In this document: in pieces, positions 51,662 to 60,803 of the stretch | Position numbering within the stretch: the first letter of the stretch is position 1 | How the letters are laid out: each line of letters begins with the position of its first letter | From: Bog-756 sp963725395 | GTDB taxonomy: Bacteria > Actinomycetota > Acidimicrobiia > Acidimicrobiales > RAAP-2 | DNA: 64,000 bases | Reading direction: 5' to 3' | NCBI GenBank assembly: GCA_963725395.1 | Contig: CAVRYH010000009.1 | Location: 366,200 to 430,199, forward strand | The notes under the pieces: generated by a model | The model's input: only the letters and a program-made list of their open reading frames with translations | The model's database searches: none | Told to the model about the DNA's origin: nothing | Made by a program: the position numbers and the translations under genes

Positions 51662-51804
51662 TCAGCACCCTGGTCCGGGTTGTGGTGGAGCCAGGCCCAC
51701 CGGTGTCCCCGATCGCTTCCGCACCCTGTCGGTGGCGTTGGATCCCCGGGCTGGAGCGCCCCGGCGACCGTCCCCGACGCATTGGTCGGTACCATCGGTG
51801 GATA

Positions 51805-53169
51805 GTGACCAAGCAGAGCCGGCCGCCCGAGCCCACCTGGTCCACCCGGTCCACCGAACACCCGGCACCCACCGGAGAGGGCGGTCCCATCCAGCAGTCG
51901 GGTGGGACCGGACCCTCCCGACCGGAGACGGATGGCATCGCGGCCCGACCGGTGTTCGACCCCTTCGACCCCTCGTGGGCCTCCGACCCTTTCGCGCTCT
52001 ACGCCGACCTGCGCGACCGGGCGCCCATCCACCGCAACGATCTGGGCTTCTGGGTGCTCGCCCGTCACGAGGACTGCCTCGCCGTCCTGAGGGACCGGCG
52101 GGCCAGCTCGGACAGTCTGAACGTGGCCGTCGAGCGGATGCCCGAGGGGGTCCGCACGCCGATCGCCGTAGACGACCCGGTCGCCGCCGCCATGTTGGAG
52201 ATGCGACCGTTCCTCTTCAGGGACCCGCCGGATCACACCCGGCTCCGGGGGCTTGTGTCCAAGGCGTTCACGCCCAAGGTCGTCGAGTCCCTGCGCGACC
52301 GGACCCAGCAGGTCGTCGACGAGCTCCTCGACAGGGCAATCGAGGCCGACCGGGTCGACCTGGTCGAGGAGTTCGCCTACCCGCTCCCGGTCCAGGTCAT
52401 CTGCGACCTCCTCGGTGTTCCCCACGAGGACGAGGACCGGTTCAAGCATTGGTCCAACGCATTGGCCCGGGGGCTCGATCCCGACTTCCTGCTCACCGAG
52501 GAGATCATCGACGAGCGCGGCCAGGCGGTGGTCCAGTTCGCCCAGTACTTCTTCGAGCTGCTGGCCGAGCGGCGCCGGGCGCCGGGCGAGGACCTGTTGA
52601 GCAGGCTGGTCGAGGCCGAGGACGGTGGGGTGGTGCTGAGCGAGCCGGAGCTGTTGTCGACCTGCATCCTGTTGCTGGTGGCGGGACACGAGACGACGGT
52701 CAATCTGATCGCGGGGGGAGTCCTCGCCCTCCTTCGCCACCCCGATCAGTTCGAGAGGTTCCGCACGGACCCCTCGGTCACGAGGAGCGGCGTCGAGGAG
52801 ATGCTCCGCTACGTCTCGCCCGTGCAGTTGACCGGCCGGGCATTCGTCGAGGACTGCGAGTTCGGCGGCGTCAGGTTCGAGGCCGGGGACTTCGCCATGC
52901 TGTTGCTCGCCTCGGGCAACCGCGACGAGGCCCAGTTCGAGGACCCCGACCGTTTCGACATCAGCCGTTCGCCCAACAACCACCTCGGGTTCGGGTTCGG
53001 CATCCATCACTGCCTCGGGGCGCCGTTGGCCCGGATGGAGGCGCAGGTGGCGCTGAGTGCGCTGGTGCGCCGAGCCCCCCGGTTGTCGCTGACCGTCGAT
53101 GACGTCGTGTACAAGCACAACGTCGTGCTCCGGGGCATGGAGTCACTCCCGGTGGCCATGCGGGGCTGA
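51805..53169 (+). CDS. Cytochrome P450
   Basis: The 454-residue soluble bacterial P450 has a disordered N-terminal 40 residues, I-helix A-G-H-E-T-T (near 292), the E-x-x-R pair in E-E-M-L-R-Y-V-S-P-V-Q-L, and heme-binding F-G-F-G-I-H-H-C-L-G-A-P (Cys near 403). It hydroxylates an unknown hydrophobic substrate and needs a ferredoxin and reductase not seen in the window. GTG 51805 follows TACCAT by nine bases. The frame is open further upstream, but the added residues overlap the VirD4-like gene. Confidence 0.9.
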   Translation: MTKQSRPPEPTWSTRSTEHPAPTGEGGPIQQSGGTGPSRPETDGIAARPVFDPFDPSWASDPFALYADLRDRAPIHRNDLGFWVLARHEDCLAVLRDRRASSDSLNVAVERMPEGVRTPIAVDDPVAAAMLEMRPFLFRDPPDHTRLRGLVSKAFTPKVVESLRDRTQQVVDELLDRAIEADRVDLVEEFAYPLPVQVICDLLGVPHEDEDRFKHWSNALARGLDPDFLLTEEIIDERGQAVVQFAQYFFELLAERRRAPGEDLLSRLVEAEDGGVVLSEPELLSTCILLLVAGHETTVNLIAGGVLALLRHPDQFERFRTDPSVTRSGVEEMLRYVSPVQLTGRAFVEDCEFGGVRFEAGDFAMLLLASGNRDEAQFEDPDRFDISRSPNNHLGFGFGIHHCLGAPLARMEAQVALSALVRRAPRLSLTVDDVVYKHNVVLRGMESLPVAMRG

Positions 53170-53285
53170 GCCGGGCCCCTGTCGGACCTCCGGCGACCCC
53201 CTGTCCCCTGGACCACCCGGGCCCGGGGGCGCCCTGCGTCCGGTGGCCTCCGTCAGCCGACGTCGACCGGCCGGGCGACGAGGGG

Positions 53286-54161
53286 TCAGAGGGCGGCCGC
53301 CCTCTCCAGCACCGGCTGCAGGGCATCCAGTGAGGAGCGCACCTCGTCCGGCCCGAACGGCAGCAGCAGGGCGGCGACGGCGTCGGCACCGGCCTCGGCG
53401 TACTGCTCGGTGATGTCCGCATCGAGAGGCTGGAAGTACGGGCAGACCGTGATCCTCACGTCCCTGCGGGTGCGCCCTTGATCAGTGAGCATCCGGTCGA
53501 GCTTCTCCAACGGCTCGGCCAACTCCGAGGGCTTCCGGTTGAAGGAGTGCCACCCCTGGGCGGCCCGGGCCGTCCGTCGGAGGGCGGCGTCGCTCTCGCC
53601 GCCGATGTGGATGGGGGGATGGGGGAGCTGGACCGGCTTGGGGAACATGGAGCACGGGTTGAGCGAGTAGAACTCGCCCTCGTAGGCCGAGGTCTCGTCG
53701 CACCACAGGGTGGTCAGCACCTCGAGGTACTCGTCGGTGCGCCTCCCCCGCCGGGGCCAGGGGACGTTCAGGGCCTCGAACTCCTCCTCGAGCCATCCGA
53801 CGCCGACGCCCAGGTCCACCCGGCCGTTGGACAGCCAGTCGAGGGTCGAGACCTCCTTCGCCGTGTACACCGGATTGCGCTGGGGCAACAGCACCATCGC
53901 CGTGCCCAGCCGGACGTCGGTGGTGTGGGCGGCGAGGAAGGACAGGGTGGAGAGGGGCTCGAGCAGACCGGTGCCGGGCGGGACGGGGATGCGCCCGTCC
54001 TCCGCGTAGGGGTAGGAGGAGTCGTACTGGTCGAACATGACCACGTGCTCGCCCACCCAGATGGTGCCGATGGAGCGGGCCTCGGCCTCCCGACCGATCA
54101 GGGCCAGCAGCTCGGGGGTGCTGAAAGGGTTGGCCGTGGGTACCCAGAGGTCGACTCGCAT
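53286..54161 (-). CDS. LLM-class F420-dependent oxidoreductase
   Basis: The 291-residue luciferase-like enzyme carries family motifs: W-V-P-T-A-N near the start, I-W-V-G-E-H-V-V-M, T-A-M-V-L-L-P-Q-R-N-P, L-S-N-G-R-V-D-L-G-V-G-V-G-W and P-P-I-H-I-G-G-E-S-D. The redox partner (F420 or FMN) and substrate are unknown. ATG 54161 has AAGGAG upstream and is preferred to the longer frame. An amidase gene lies just upstream in the same direction (25 bases), so the two may be cotranscribed. Confidence 0.87.
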   Translation of the reverse strand: MRVDLWVPTANPFSTPELLALIGREAEARSIGTIWVGEHVVMFDQYDSSYPYAEDGRIPVPPGTGLLEPLSTLSFLAAHTTDVRLGTAMVLLPQRNPVYTAKEVSTLDWLSNGRVDLGVGVGWLEEEFEALNVPWPRRGRRTDEYLEVLTTLWCDETSAYEGEFYSLNPCSMFPKPVQLPHPPIHIGGESDAALRRTARAAQGWHSFNRKPSELAEPLEKLDRMLTDQGRTRRDVRITVCPYFQPLDADITEQYAEAGADAVAALLLPFGPDEVRSSLDALQPVLERAAAL

Positions 54162-54186
54162 GGTTGGCTCCTTCGGATCGGCGACT

Positions 54187-55599
54187 TCAGACGGGCGCGC
54201 CGGGAGCCACGAGTGGCCAGGGTCGCTCCCGTTCGGCAATGCGGGCGAGGTCCAACAGCAACTGCTCCTCGTGATGACGGCCGATCACCTGGAGGCCCAC
54301 CGGGAGACCGTCGACGGTGCCGGCCGGGATGGCCACGGCCGGGTTGCCGGTGAGGTTGGCCGGGATGGTGAGGGCGGCGTTGTTGCCGACCGCACGGTTG
54401 AAGCCGTACTCGGCGATGAGGTCGACGTCGCCGACGGTGGTGGGCATGGGCCCGGCGGCCCCGAAGGCCACGTCGGGGTTGGCGGCGGCGAAGATGAAGT
54501 CGGTCCGTTCGAACACGTCGGCCATGGTCTCGTTGACCTCGATCCGGAACATCTCGGTGGTTCCGGCGGACTGCACGTCGAGATGGTGGGTGGCGAGGTT
54601 CATGCCCAGCTGGATCTCGGGTGTGAGGTCGTCGTTGCACCCGGGGTAGCGGTCACCGAGTTCCCCGGCCAGGCCGATCAGGTTGGACATGGCCCATTCG
54701 AGACCTCCCTGGGGGAGCTGGACTGCGGCGTCGACCCGGGCGAGCCCGGCCGAGGCGATCAGGACCTCGGCCAGCTCGGTCACGAGGGCCGCCACCCGTG
54801 GCTCGACGATGGCCGACCCGAGGTCGACGGCGATCACCGCCCGTTTGCCGGCCAGGTCGAAACTGTCGAGCCCCGCCTCCCACCCGTCGACCCGGGGCAA
54901 ACTGAGTGTGTCCCGCGGGTCCCACCCGTTGCACACGTCGAACCAACGCGCGGTGTCCCGGACCGACCGGGACAGACAGCCCACAACCACGGTGAGCGGT
55001 GGCTGGAGGACGGCGGGTCCCCGGGGGATGCGCCCGTAGGTGGCCTTGAGGCCGAACAGCCCGGTGAACCCGGCCGGGATCCGGATCGAGCCGCCCCCGT
55101 CCCCTCCGCTGGCGATGGGCAAGAGGCCTCCGGCCACGGCGGCCGCCGAACCACCCGAGGACCCCCCGGGGGTGCGCTCGGGATTCCACGGGTTCCCGGT
55201 GGACCCGTGCAGTTTGGTGCTCGTGAAGTTGATCCCGCCGAACTCCGACGCCGTGGTCTGGCCGACCAGCACCGCCCCGGCGGCGCGGAGCCGGGCCACC
55301 TGGGTGGTGTCGTGCCCGGCGATGCGGTCCCGGAAGACCAGCGACGCCTCGGTGAAAGGCCAGCCCTCCACCGGCTCGAGTTCCTTGATGCCCGTGGGCA
55401 CCCCTCCGAAGGGGAGCGCCACGTCGGCGCCGGACGCCGCGACGCGGGCCCGGTCGAGGTCCAGGTGACTGAAGGCGTTGAGCGCAGACGAGTCGATGGC
55501 GGCCAGGGACGACTCGAGGGCCTCGGAGGGCGAGATCACCCCGGCCCGGAAGGCGTCGACGAGTGAACAGGCGTCCGCGTCCCAGGGTTGATCGGTCAC
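54187..55599 (-). CDS. Amidase-signature family hydrolase
   Basis: The 470-residue enzyme has the Ser-cisSer-Lys triad: Lys72 in G-V-P-T-G-I-K-E, cis-Ser147 in T-P-G-G-S-S-G-G-S, and nucleophile Ser171 in G-G-D-G-G-G-S-I-R. Note G-G where many have G-T or G-S before the nucleophile. Such enzymes hydrolyse aryl or alkyl amides; the acyl specificity cannot be read. GTG 55599 with TAGCGT eight bases upstream is chosen over the longer frame to 55653. It is divergent from the polyphosphate glucokinase gene. Confidence 0.9.
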   Translation of the reverse strand: MTDQPWDADACSLVDAFRAGVISPSEALESSLAAIDSSALNAFSHLDLDRARVAASGADVALPFGGVPTGIKELEPVEGWPFTEASLVFRDRIAGHDTTQVARLRAAGAVLVGQTTASEFGGINFTSTKLHGSTGNPWNPERTPGGSSGGSAAAVAGGLLPIASGGDGGGSIRIPAGFTGLFGLKATYGRIPRGPAVLQPPLTVVVGCLSRSVRDTARWFDVCNGWDPRDTLSLPRVDGWEAGLDSFDLAGKRAVIAVDLGSAIVEPRVAALVTELAEVLIASAGLARVDAAVQLPQGGLEWAMSNLIGLAGELGDRYPGCNDDLTPEIQLGMNLATHHLDVQSAGTTEMFRIEVNETMADVFERTDFIFAAANPDVAFGAAGPMPTTVGDVDLIAEYGFNRAVGNNAALTIPANLTGNPAVAIPAGTVDGLPVGLQVIGRHHEEQLLLDLARIAERERPWPLVAPGAPV

Positions 55600-55685
55600 G
55601 CCACCTGACGCTACCGGCAACGGTTCGGGCCGCGCCGGCCCCGGCGTGACCACCGCGCGGCGGTCGGCGGCCTAGCGTTGTGAGC

Positions 55686-56516
55686 ATGAGCCATGACGAC
55701 GAGCCAGAGGACGCGGGGAGCGGGGCGGACACCAGGGGTCGGGTTCCCCGCCATCCCTTCACCCTGTCCTTCGATATCGGTGGCACGGGCCTCAAGGCGT
55801 CGGTCCTCGACGCCGACGGGGCCATGGTGGCCGACCGGGTGAAGGTGCCCACGACCTACCCCCTGCCGCCCGACAAACTGGTGTCGACACTGACGAAACT
55901 GGCGGCCCCCCTCCCGAAACCCGAGCGGGTTTCGGCGGGGTTCCCGGGGATGGTGCGGGACGGCCACGTGCTCTCGGCCCCGCACTTCTCGACCAAGAGC
56001 GGTCCGGGGAGTGCGGTCGACGACGACCTGAAGAAGCTGTGGGAGCGGTTCGACCTCGCCACCGCGCTCACCGAGTCCTTCGGGGTGCCGACCAAGGTGG
56101 CCAACGATGCGGACATCCAGGGGGCAGCCGTCGTCACCGGCCACGGGCTCGAACTGGCCATCACGCTCGGGACCGGCTTCGGGACCGGCCTGTTCTACGA
56201 GGGGAAGCTCATGCCGCACCTCGAGATCGCCCATCAGCCCTTCCGCAAAGGCGAGACCTACAACGAGCAGCTCGGTGAGGCCACCCGCAAGGACATCGGC
56301 GAGGAACGCTGGAACAAGCGGGTGCACAAGGCCATCGCCAACCTGCGGGCCCTCATGTTCTTCGACCACCTCTTCATCGGCGGGGGGAACTCAAGGCGGA
56401 TCAAGCGTGAGGGGCTCGCCGACGACGTGACCATCGTCGACAACACAGCGGGCATCCTCGGCGGCATCAAGCTCTGGGAGGCCGACCACGTGGGGGTCAA
56501 CCAACCCCGGGACTAG
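55686..56516 (+). CDS. ppgK: Polyphosphate glucokinase (ROK family)
   Basis: Phosphorylates glucose with polyphosphate (and often ATP). The 276-residue product has the ROK phosphate loop D-I-G-G-T-G-L-K at 30-37, G-F-P-G-M-V, N-D-A-D-I-Q-G-A (catalytic Asp region), T-L-G-T-G-F-G-T-G and the PPGK-type H-Q-P-F-R-K-G-E-T-Y, and lacks the ROK zinc motif, as polyphosphate glucokinases do. TAGCGT seven bases before ATG 55686 suggests a leaderless start. It converges with a CHAD-domain gene. Confidence 0.93.
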   Translation: MSHDDEPEDAGSGADTRGRVPRHPFTLSFDIGGTGLKASVLDADGAMVADRVKVPTTYPLPPDKLVSTLTKLAAPLPKPERVSAGFPGMVRDGHVLSAPHFSTKSGPGSAVDDDLKKLWERFDLATALTESFGVPTKVANDADIQGAAVVTGHGLELAITLGTGFGTGLFYEGKLMPHLEIAHQPFRKGETYNEQLGEATRKDIGEERWNKRVHKAIANLRALMFFDHLFIGGGNSRRIKREGLADDVTIVDNTAGILGGIKLWEADHVGVNQPRD

Positions 56517-56585
56517 CTTGGCCGGACCCGCCCGGCCCGTGTCGGACCGGTCGCCGGAGACCCGGCCCCGGGTATGCAGTGGTCC

Positions 56586-57665
56586 CTACGGGTGCCAGCT
56601 CCGCCACTCGTGCTCGACCTCTTTGAGGTCGCGCTTCCAACCCTTGCGGGCCTCGGACGCCGCCTCCCGCTGCACGGCCACCAGGGCCTCGACGGGCTCG
56701 GAGAGCTCGGGCCGGTCCCGGGCCAGTGACCGCAGCCACTCCATCGAGAACCGGGCGTCGTGGAGGGTGCCGAGCTTGGTCTGCAGGCGCTCGGCCGCCT
56801 TGGCCGTCTTGCGGGCCGGGCCTCCCTCGACCAGGGCGACGGTCTCGCATCCGTAGCGGAGGTCCTTCAGGCGGATCCGCAGGTTGTGAAGGTTGGTCTC
56901 CGTCGGCTGCTTGCGCGCCGTGCGGGCCGCGCCCCGCATGTCGTGCCAGGCCCGCTGAACCATGGCCGGGAGGGCCTCGCCGGCCGCCTGGCTCGCCCTC
57001 GGGGTGAAGTGGGGTCCGTCCCAGAGCACCATCATCTGTTCGGTCAGCTGGAAGCGACGGGCCCCACCACGCTCGGCGCTGAGCATGGTCAGCACCTCGG
57101 CCTGCTCCGATTCCACCACCGATTCGAGGCGACTGAGGTTGGACGGGCTGAGCACCATCGGGCCGGTGTCACGCAGGACGCCCTCGATGATGTGGAGGTC
57201 CCTCGACTCACCGAGCCGGCCCGCGTACCAGGCGAGCTCGGCCCGGAGGTTCGTCCCCCACTGCGGGTCGAGCGCCAGGCGGAACGTGCGTAGGTTGGAG
57301 CGGATGCGCCGGAGCGCCACCCGGCTCTGATGGATGCGCTCGATCTCCGAGGCGCGCCTCGCCGCCTTGTCGGCCCGTTCGGTGGCGGTCTGGGCCCACA
57401 GGGGGCGCTCGACCACCGTCGCGCCCGGGACTCGGACGGCCTGGTAGCGCCGGGTGCGCTCGACCAGTTCCTCACTCATGTCGTTCAACAGGAAGGCGCG
57501 GGCCGACCGGGCGAAGACCCGGTGCAGGACCAGGCCGGCGCTCGGGCCGAGTATCCCGTCGGCGACGTAGAGGCCCACGTCGTGGCGGGTGGGTCCGTGG
57601 AAGAAGGGACCCTCTTCGGCAGCCGAGCCGCCCGCACTCATCACCGCTTCGGTCGTCATCTCCAT
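56586..57665 (-). CDS. CHAD-domain protein
   Basis: CHAD (conserved histidine alpha-helical) domains bind inorganic polyphosphate and target proteins to polyphosphate granules. The 359-residue protein has an N-terminal repeat with V-H-Q-S-R-V-A-L-R-R-I-R-S-type I-H-Q-S-R-V-A-L-R-R-I-R-S-N-L-R-T-F and a second with L-H-N-L-R-I-R-L-K-D-L-R-Y, the basic helices that line the polyphosphate pore. ATG 57665 has TGGAGGCC upstream. Being next to ppgK, it supports a shared polyphosphate theme. Confidence 0.9.
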   Translation of the reverse strand: MEMTTEAVMSAGGSAAEEGPFFHGPTRHDVGLYVADGILGPSAGLVLHRVFARSARAFLLNDMSEELVERTRRYQAVRVPGATVVERPLWAQTATERADKAARRASEIERIHQSRVALRRIRSNLRTFRLALDPQWGTNLRAELAWYAGRLGESRDLHIIEGVLRDTGPMVLSPSNLSRLESVVESEQAEVLTMLSAERGGARRFQLTEQMMVLWDGPHFTPRASQAAGEALPAMVQRAWHDMRGAARTARKQPTETNLHNLRIRLKDLRYGCETVALVEGGPARKTAKAAERLQTKLGTLHDARFSMEWLRSLARDRPELSEPVEALVAVQREAASEARKGWKRDLKEVEHEWRSWHP

Positions 57666-57755
57666 GGCCTCCAGCCGACAGCCTACGAGTGCGGTGCGGA
57701 GATGTCAGCGATCCGGGGACCTGAGGCCGGGAACTGCTGCGTCTACTCTGGGCCG

Positions 57756-58700
57756 ATGTTCGCCGTCACCATCGTCGACGGTGCTCTCGAGTGGCGGGAG
57801 CACCCCGATCCCGTGCCCGGACCCGGTGAGGTCCTGGTGTCGGTGGCGGCGGCCGGCATCAACGCCGCCGACCTGATGCAGCGCAAGGGCCTCTACCCGG
57901 CACCGCGCGGGGCCCCGGCCGACATCCCGGGCCTCGAGTTCGCCGGTGAGGTGGTCGCGCTCGGGGCGGGGACGGAGCGCTGGTCGGTCGGCGACCGCGT
58001 CATGGCCATCACCGGCGGTGGGGGCCAGGGCGAGCTGGTCGCCGTCCCGGAGTCCACGGTCCTCGGGGTGCCCGACGGGGTCCCTTGGGACCAGGCCGGC
58101 GGCTTTCCCGAAGCGTTCTCCACCGCGTACGACGCACTCTTCACCCAGGCCGGCCTGGTCATGGGTGAGCGGGTGCTCGTCACCGGCGCCGCCGGGGGTG
58201 TTGGCACCGCCGCCGTCCAACTGGCCCGGGCGGCCGGCGCCCACGTGGTCGCCTCGGTCCGGGCGCCCGATCACCACGACGAGGTTCGGGCCCTCGGGGC
58301 CGACGAGATCATCGGGTCCGACGGCGTGGCGGACCACGGGCCCTACGAGGTCTGCCTGGAGCTGGTCGGAGGTCCCGGGGTGACCGCCGTGCTCCCGGTC
58401 ATGGCCACAGGTGGTCGGGTGGTGGTGATCGGGGTGGGGGCCGGAGCCAAGGTCGAGGTCAACCTACTCGCCCTGATGGCCAACCGGGCCACCATCGGCG
58501 GGTCGATGCTCCGGTCGCGGACGCTGGAGGAGAAGGCGACCGTCGCCCGGGCCGTCGAGGCACACGCGGTGGGCCTGCTGGCCGACGGCAAGGTGACCGT
58601 ACCCGTGGCCGCGCGGTTCCCCCTGGCTGACGCAACCCGGGCCTACGAGCGGTTCGCGGCGGGTGGCAAGCTCGGGAAGATCGTACTGACCAACCGCTGA
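57756..58700 (+). CDS. Zinc-independent NADPH:quinone oxidoreductase (MDR family)
   Basis: The 314-residue medium-chain reductase has an N-terminal GroES-like domain with G-I-N-A-A-D-L-M-Q-R-K-G-L-Y, then a Rossmann domain with V-L-V-T-G-A-A-G-G-V-G-T-A-A (A-A-x-G-G-V-G-T) and a C-terminal G-K-L-G-K-I-V-L. No structural or catalytic zinc Cys cluster is present, as in quinone reductase (QOR) and enoyl-reductase-like members. TACTCT six bases before ATG suggests leaderless transcription. A role in quinone or enone reduction is likely; the substrate is unknown. Confidence 0.9.
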   Translation: MFAVTIVDGALEWREHPDPVPGPGEVLVSVAAAGINAADLMQRKGLYPAPRGAPADIPGLEFAGEVVALGAGTERWSVGDRVMAITGGGGQGELVAVPESTVLGVPDGVPWDQAGGFPEAFSTAYDALFTQAGLVMGERVLVTGAAGGVGTAAVQLARAAGAHVVASVRAPDHHDEVRALGADEIIGSDGVADHGPYEVCLELVGGPGVTAVLPVMATGGRVVVIGVGAGAKVEVNLLALMANRATIGGSMLRSRTLEEKATVARAVEAHAVGLLADGKVTVPVAARFPLADATRAYERFAAGGKLGKIVLTNR

Positions 58701-58740
58701 GGCCAACGGGTGCGGGTCCGACGATGCGCCGGCCCGGGAC

Positions 58741-59940
58741 CTACCTCGAGACGATCACCGACGAGCCGTGGCCGAACAGGCCCTGGTTGGCGGTGATGCC
58801 CACGCGGGCCCCCTCGACCTGGCGGCCGGTGGCGCGGCCCCGGAGCTGCCACACCAGCTCGCAGACCTGGGCGATGGCCTGGGCGGGGATGGCCTCACCG
58901 AAACACGAGAGGCCGCCGCTCGGGTTGACCGGCACCCGGCCCCCGATGGTGGTGTCGCCGTCGCGCAGCAACCGTTCGGCCTCGCCCTCCTTGCACAGCC
59001 CGATGTCCTCGTACCAGTCGAGCTCGAGAGCGGAGGAGAGGTCGTACACCTCGGCCAGGTCGACGTCGTCGGGCGAGATGCCCGCCTCCTCGTAGGCGGC
59101 CAGCGCCACCGACTGCTTGAAGGTGGGGCCCACAGAAGGGGCGGCGGCGGCCGAGTCCGTCGAGAAGTTGGGCATCTCGATGACGGTCTGGGGAAACCGC
59201 GGCGTCACCGTCGAGACGGCGTCGATGGTGACCAGGTCGTCGGTGCCACCGTGACGTCGGGCGAACTCGACGCTGGTGAGCACCAGGGCGGCCCCCCCGT
59301 CGGAGGTGGCGCAGATCTCGAGCAGACGCAGTGGGTCGGCCACCATGGGGGAGCCGAGCACCTCCTCGGCCGTGACCTCCTTGCGGTAGCGGGCGTTCAC
59401 GTTGCCCAGGCCGTGTCGGGCGTTCTTCACCTTGACCGCGGCGAAGTCCGCCTCGGTGGCCCCGAACAGCTCCATTCGCCGCCGGGCGTAGAGAGCGAAA
59501 TAGGTCGGGTTGGTCGCCCCCATCAGGTGGAAGCGAAGCCAGTCCGGGTCATCCCGTCTGTCCCCGCCCACCGGTGTGAAGAACCCCTTCGGCGTGGTGT
59601 CGGCCCCCACCACCAGGGCCACGTCGCACAGTCCGGCGAGGATCTGGGCCCTGGCGTTGCCGATGGCCTGGGCTCCCGAGGCACAGGCGGCGTAGGCCGA
59701 CGAGACCCTGGCCCCGGTCCATCCGAGGGCTTGGGCAAAGGTGGCCCCGGCGACGAAGCCCGGGTAGCCGTTGCGGATGGTGTCGGCACCCGCCACGTAC
59801 TGGACGTCAGTCCACGCCACGCCGGCCTCGGCCAGGGCATCGCTGGCCGCAGCCAGCCCGTACTCGATGAAGTTGCGACCCCACTTGCCCCAGGGGTGCA
59901 TGCCCGCTCCGAGGACGGCGATGCGCTTGTCGTCAGCCAT
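58741..59940 (-). CDS. SCP-x/Ltp2-like thiolase-fold enzyme
   Basis: The 399-residue protein has the thiolase nucleophile region A-A-C-A-S-G-A-Q (Cys86) and the thiolase N-P-S-G-G motif. The catalytic G-H-P of biosynthetic/degradative thiolases reads G-E-A here, as in SCP-x/Ltp2 proteins that act as aldolases on steroid side chains. It ends in G-H-G-S-S-V-I-V-S. ATG 59940 overlaps the DUF35 gene, the usual obligate partner. A role in cleaving a branched acyl-CoA or steroid side chain is inferred. Confidence 0.8.
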   Translation of the reverse strand: MADDKRIAVLGAGMHPWGKWGRNFIEYGLAAASDALAEAGVAWTDVQYVAGADTIRNGYPGFVAGATFAQALGWTGARVSSAYAACASGAQAIGNARAQILAGLCDVALVVGADTTPKGFFTPVGGDRRDDPDWLRFHLMGATNPTYFALYARRRMELFGATEADFAAVKVKNARHGLGNVNARYRKEVTAEEVLGSPMVADPLRLLEICATSDGGAALVLTSVEFARRHGGTDDLVTIDAVSTVTPRFPQTVIEMPNFSTDSAAAAPSVGPTFKQSVALAAYEEAGISPDDVDLAEVYDLSSALELDWYEDIGLCKEGEAERLLRDGDTTIGGRVPVNPSGGLSCFGEAIPAQAIAQVCELVWQLRGRATGRQVEGARVGITANQGLFGHGSSVIVSR

Positions 59941-60418
59941 CGGCCCGCTCCTCCCTGCGCGTCCCGGCACGGGAGCCGGTCGCCGAGCGAGGCTTCCACT
60001 TCCACACCAGGTACTCGTGGTCGTCGTCCTCGTACAGGGTGTCGAGGACCAGCTCCACCTCGTCGCCCACCGACAGGTCGTCGACGCCGACGCCGGGGAC
60101 GACCTGGCCCATGACCACCATCTGCTCGGCGGCGAGCTCGACGGCGGCGAGGGCGAAGGGGACGTACGGGTCGGCCGCCTCGTAGGGCTTCGGGGGTTGG
60201 TAGCGCGCGTCGGTGTAGGACCACACGGTGCCGGTCCGGCTCAACTCGGACTCGGTGAACTCACGGCCCTGGCACCGGGGATTCCGGCAGAAGTAGGTCT
60301 CCTTCGGGAAGGCGAAGCTCCCACAGCTGGTGCACCGGCTGCCGAGCAGGGCGGGAGCGTCCTCGTCGAGCGTGAACCAGCCTTCGACGGCGGGCCGGCG
60401 GGTCTTGGCGGCTGGCAT
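59933..60418 (-). CDS. DUF35 OB-fold/zinc-ribbon acyl-CoA-associated protein
   Basis: The 161-residue protein has a rubredoxin-like zinc ribbon with Cys29, Cys32, Cys44 and Cys49 (C-T-S-C and C-R-N-P-R-C), then an OB-fold domain (about 55-140). DUF35 proteins pair with SCP-x-like thiolases or hydratases such as the Ltp2-ChsH2 steroid side-chain complexes. It overlaps the thiolase gene by eight bases. TAGTAT lies six bases before ATG, and an operator-like dyad overlaps it. Confidence 0.88.
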   Translation of the reverse strand: MPAAKTRRPAVEGWFTLDEDAPALLGSRCTSCGSFAFPKETYFCRNPRCQGREFTESELSRTGTVWSYTDARYQPPKPYEAADPYVPFALAAVELAAEQMVVMGQVVPGVGVDDLSVGDEVELVLDTLYEDDDHEYLVWKWKPRSATGSRAGTRREERADG

Positions 60419-60428
60419 CCCCGGATAC

Positions 60429-60441
60429 TAACGCCGCGTCA
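60429..60441. promoter_or_regulatory. Operator-like dyad at the DUF35-thiolase promoter
   Basis: TAAC-GCCGC-GTCA, continued by GAT, has the same layout as the dyad at 63768-63780 (TGAC-ACTCC-GTCA, also continued by GAT). Both sit against the -10 of a leaderless-type promoter. A shared TetR-type repressor is the simplest reading. Confidence 0.45.
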
Positions 60442-60509
60442 GATTGGGGGCCCCATACCGCACCGATGGGTGACGGCGTGGCTGGGGAGTCGCGAGCGTC
60501 GGACCCCGA

Positions 60510-60731
60510 TCAGGATTCCGACGACACTTCCTCGGCGTAGCGAGCGATCCGCTCCGCCCGGAGGGAGAATCCCGCGTCGATGAGCACCTTCCGGAGGCTG
60601 TCGCGCTCCCGGCTGAGACGGTCGATCTCGGCCAGGAGTTGCTCGACGACGCTGCGGGGTCGGCCGACGTCGCCCGGTGTCGGGTGTCGACCGCCTTTGT
60701 CCTGGCGAGTCGATGGGTGCAGTGCAACCAT
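60510..60731 (-). CDS. Small coiled-coil hypothetical protein
   Basis: The 73-residue frame has a basic N-terminus and a heptad-like helix (E-Q-L-L-A-E-I-D-R-L-S-R-E-R-D-S-L) followed by A-E-R-I-A-R-Y-A-E-E-V. The coiled-coil character looks real, but there is no family I recognise and AGG seven bases before ATG is the only ribosome-binding hint. It fills the gap between the DUF35 and ligase genes. It could be spurious. Confidence 0.4.
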   Translation of the reverse strand: MVALHPSTRQDKGGRHPTPGDVGRPRSVVEQLLAEIDRLSRERDSLRKVLIDAGFSLRAERIARYAEEVSSES

Positions 60732-60803
60732 GTTCTGCCTATCGTGACGATCGGCCCGCAGCTTGAGGTGGAGGGTAGGCCCCGGCTCGCCCAGAGGGTG
60801 TAC

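Noticed and set aside
44881..51804. Secretion-like locus as an integrated conjugative element
   Set aside because: No integrase, relaxase, direct-repeat ends or flanking tRNA were seen within the locus, and composition matches the neighbours. It is reported instead as a fixed chromosomal locus.
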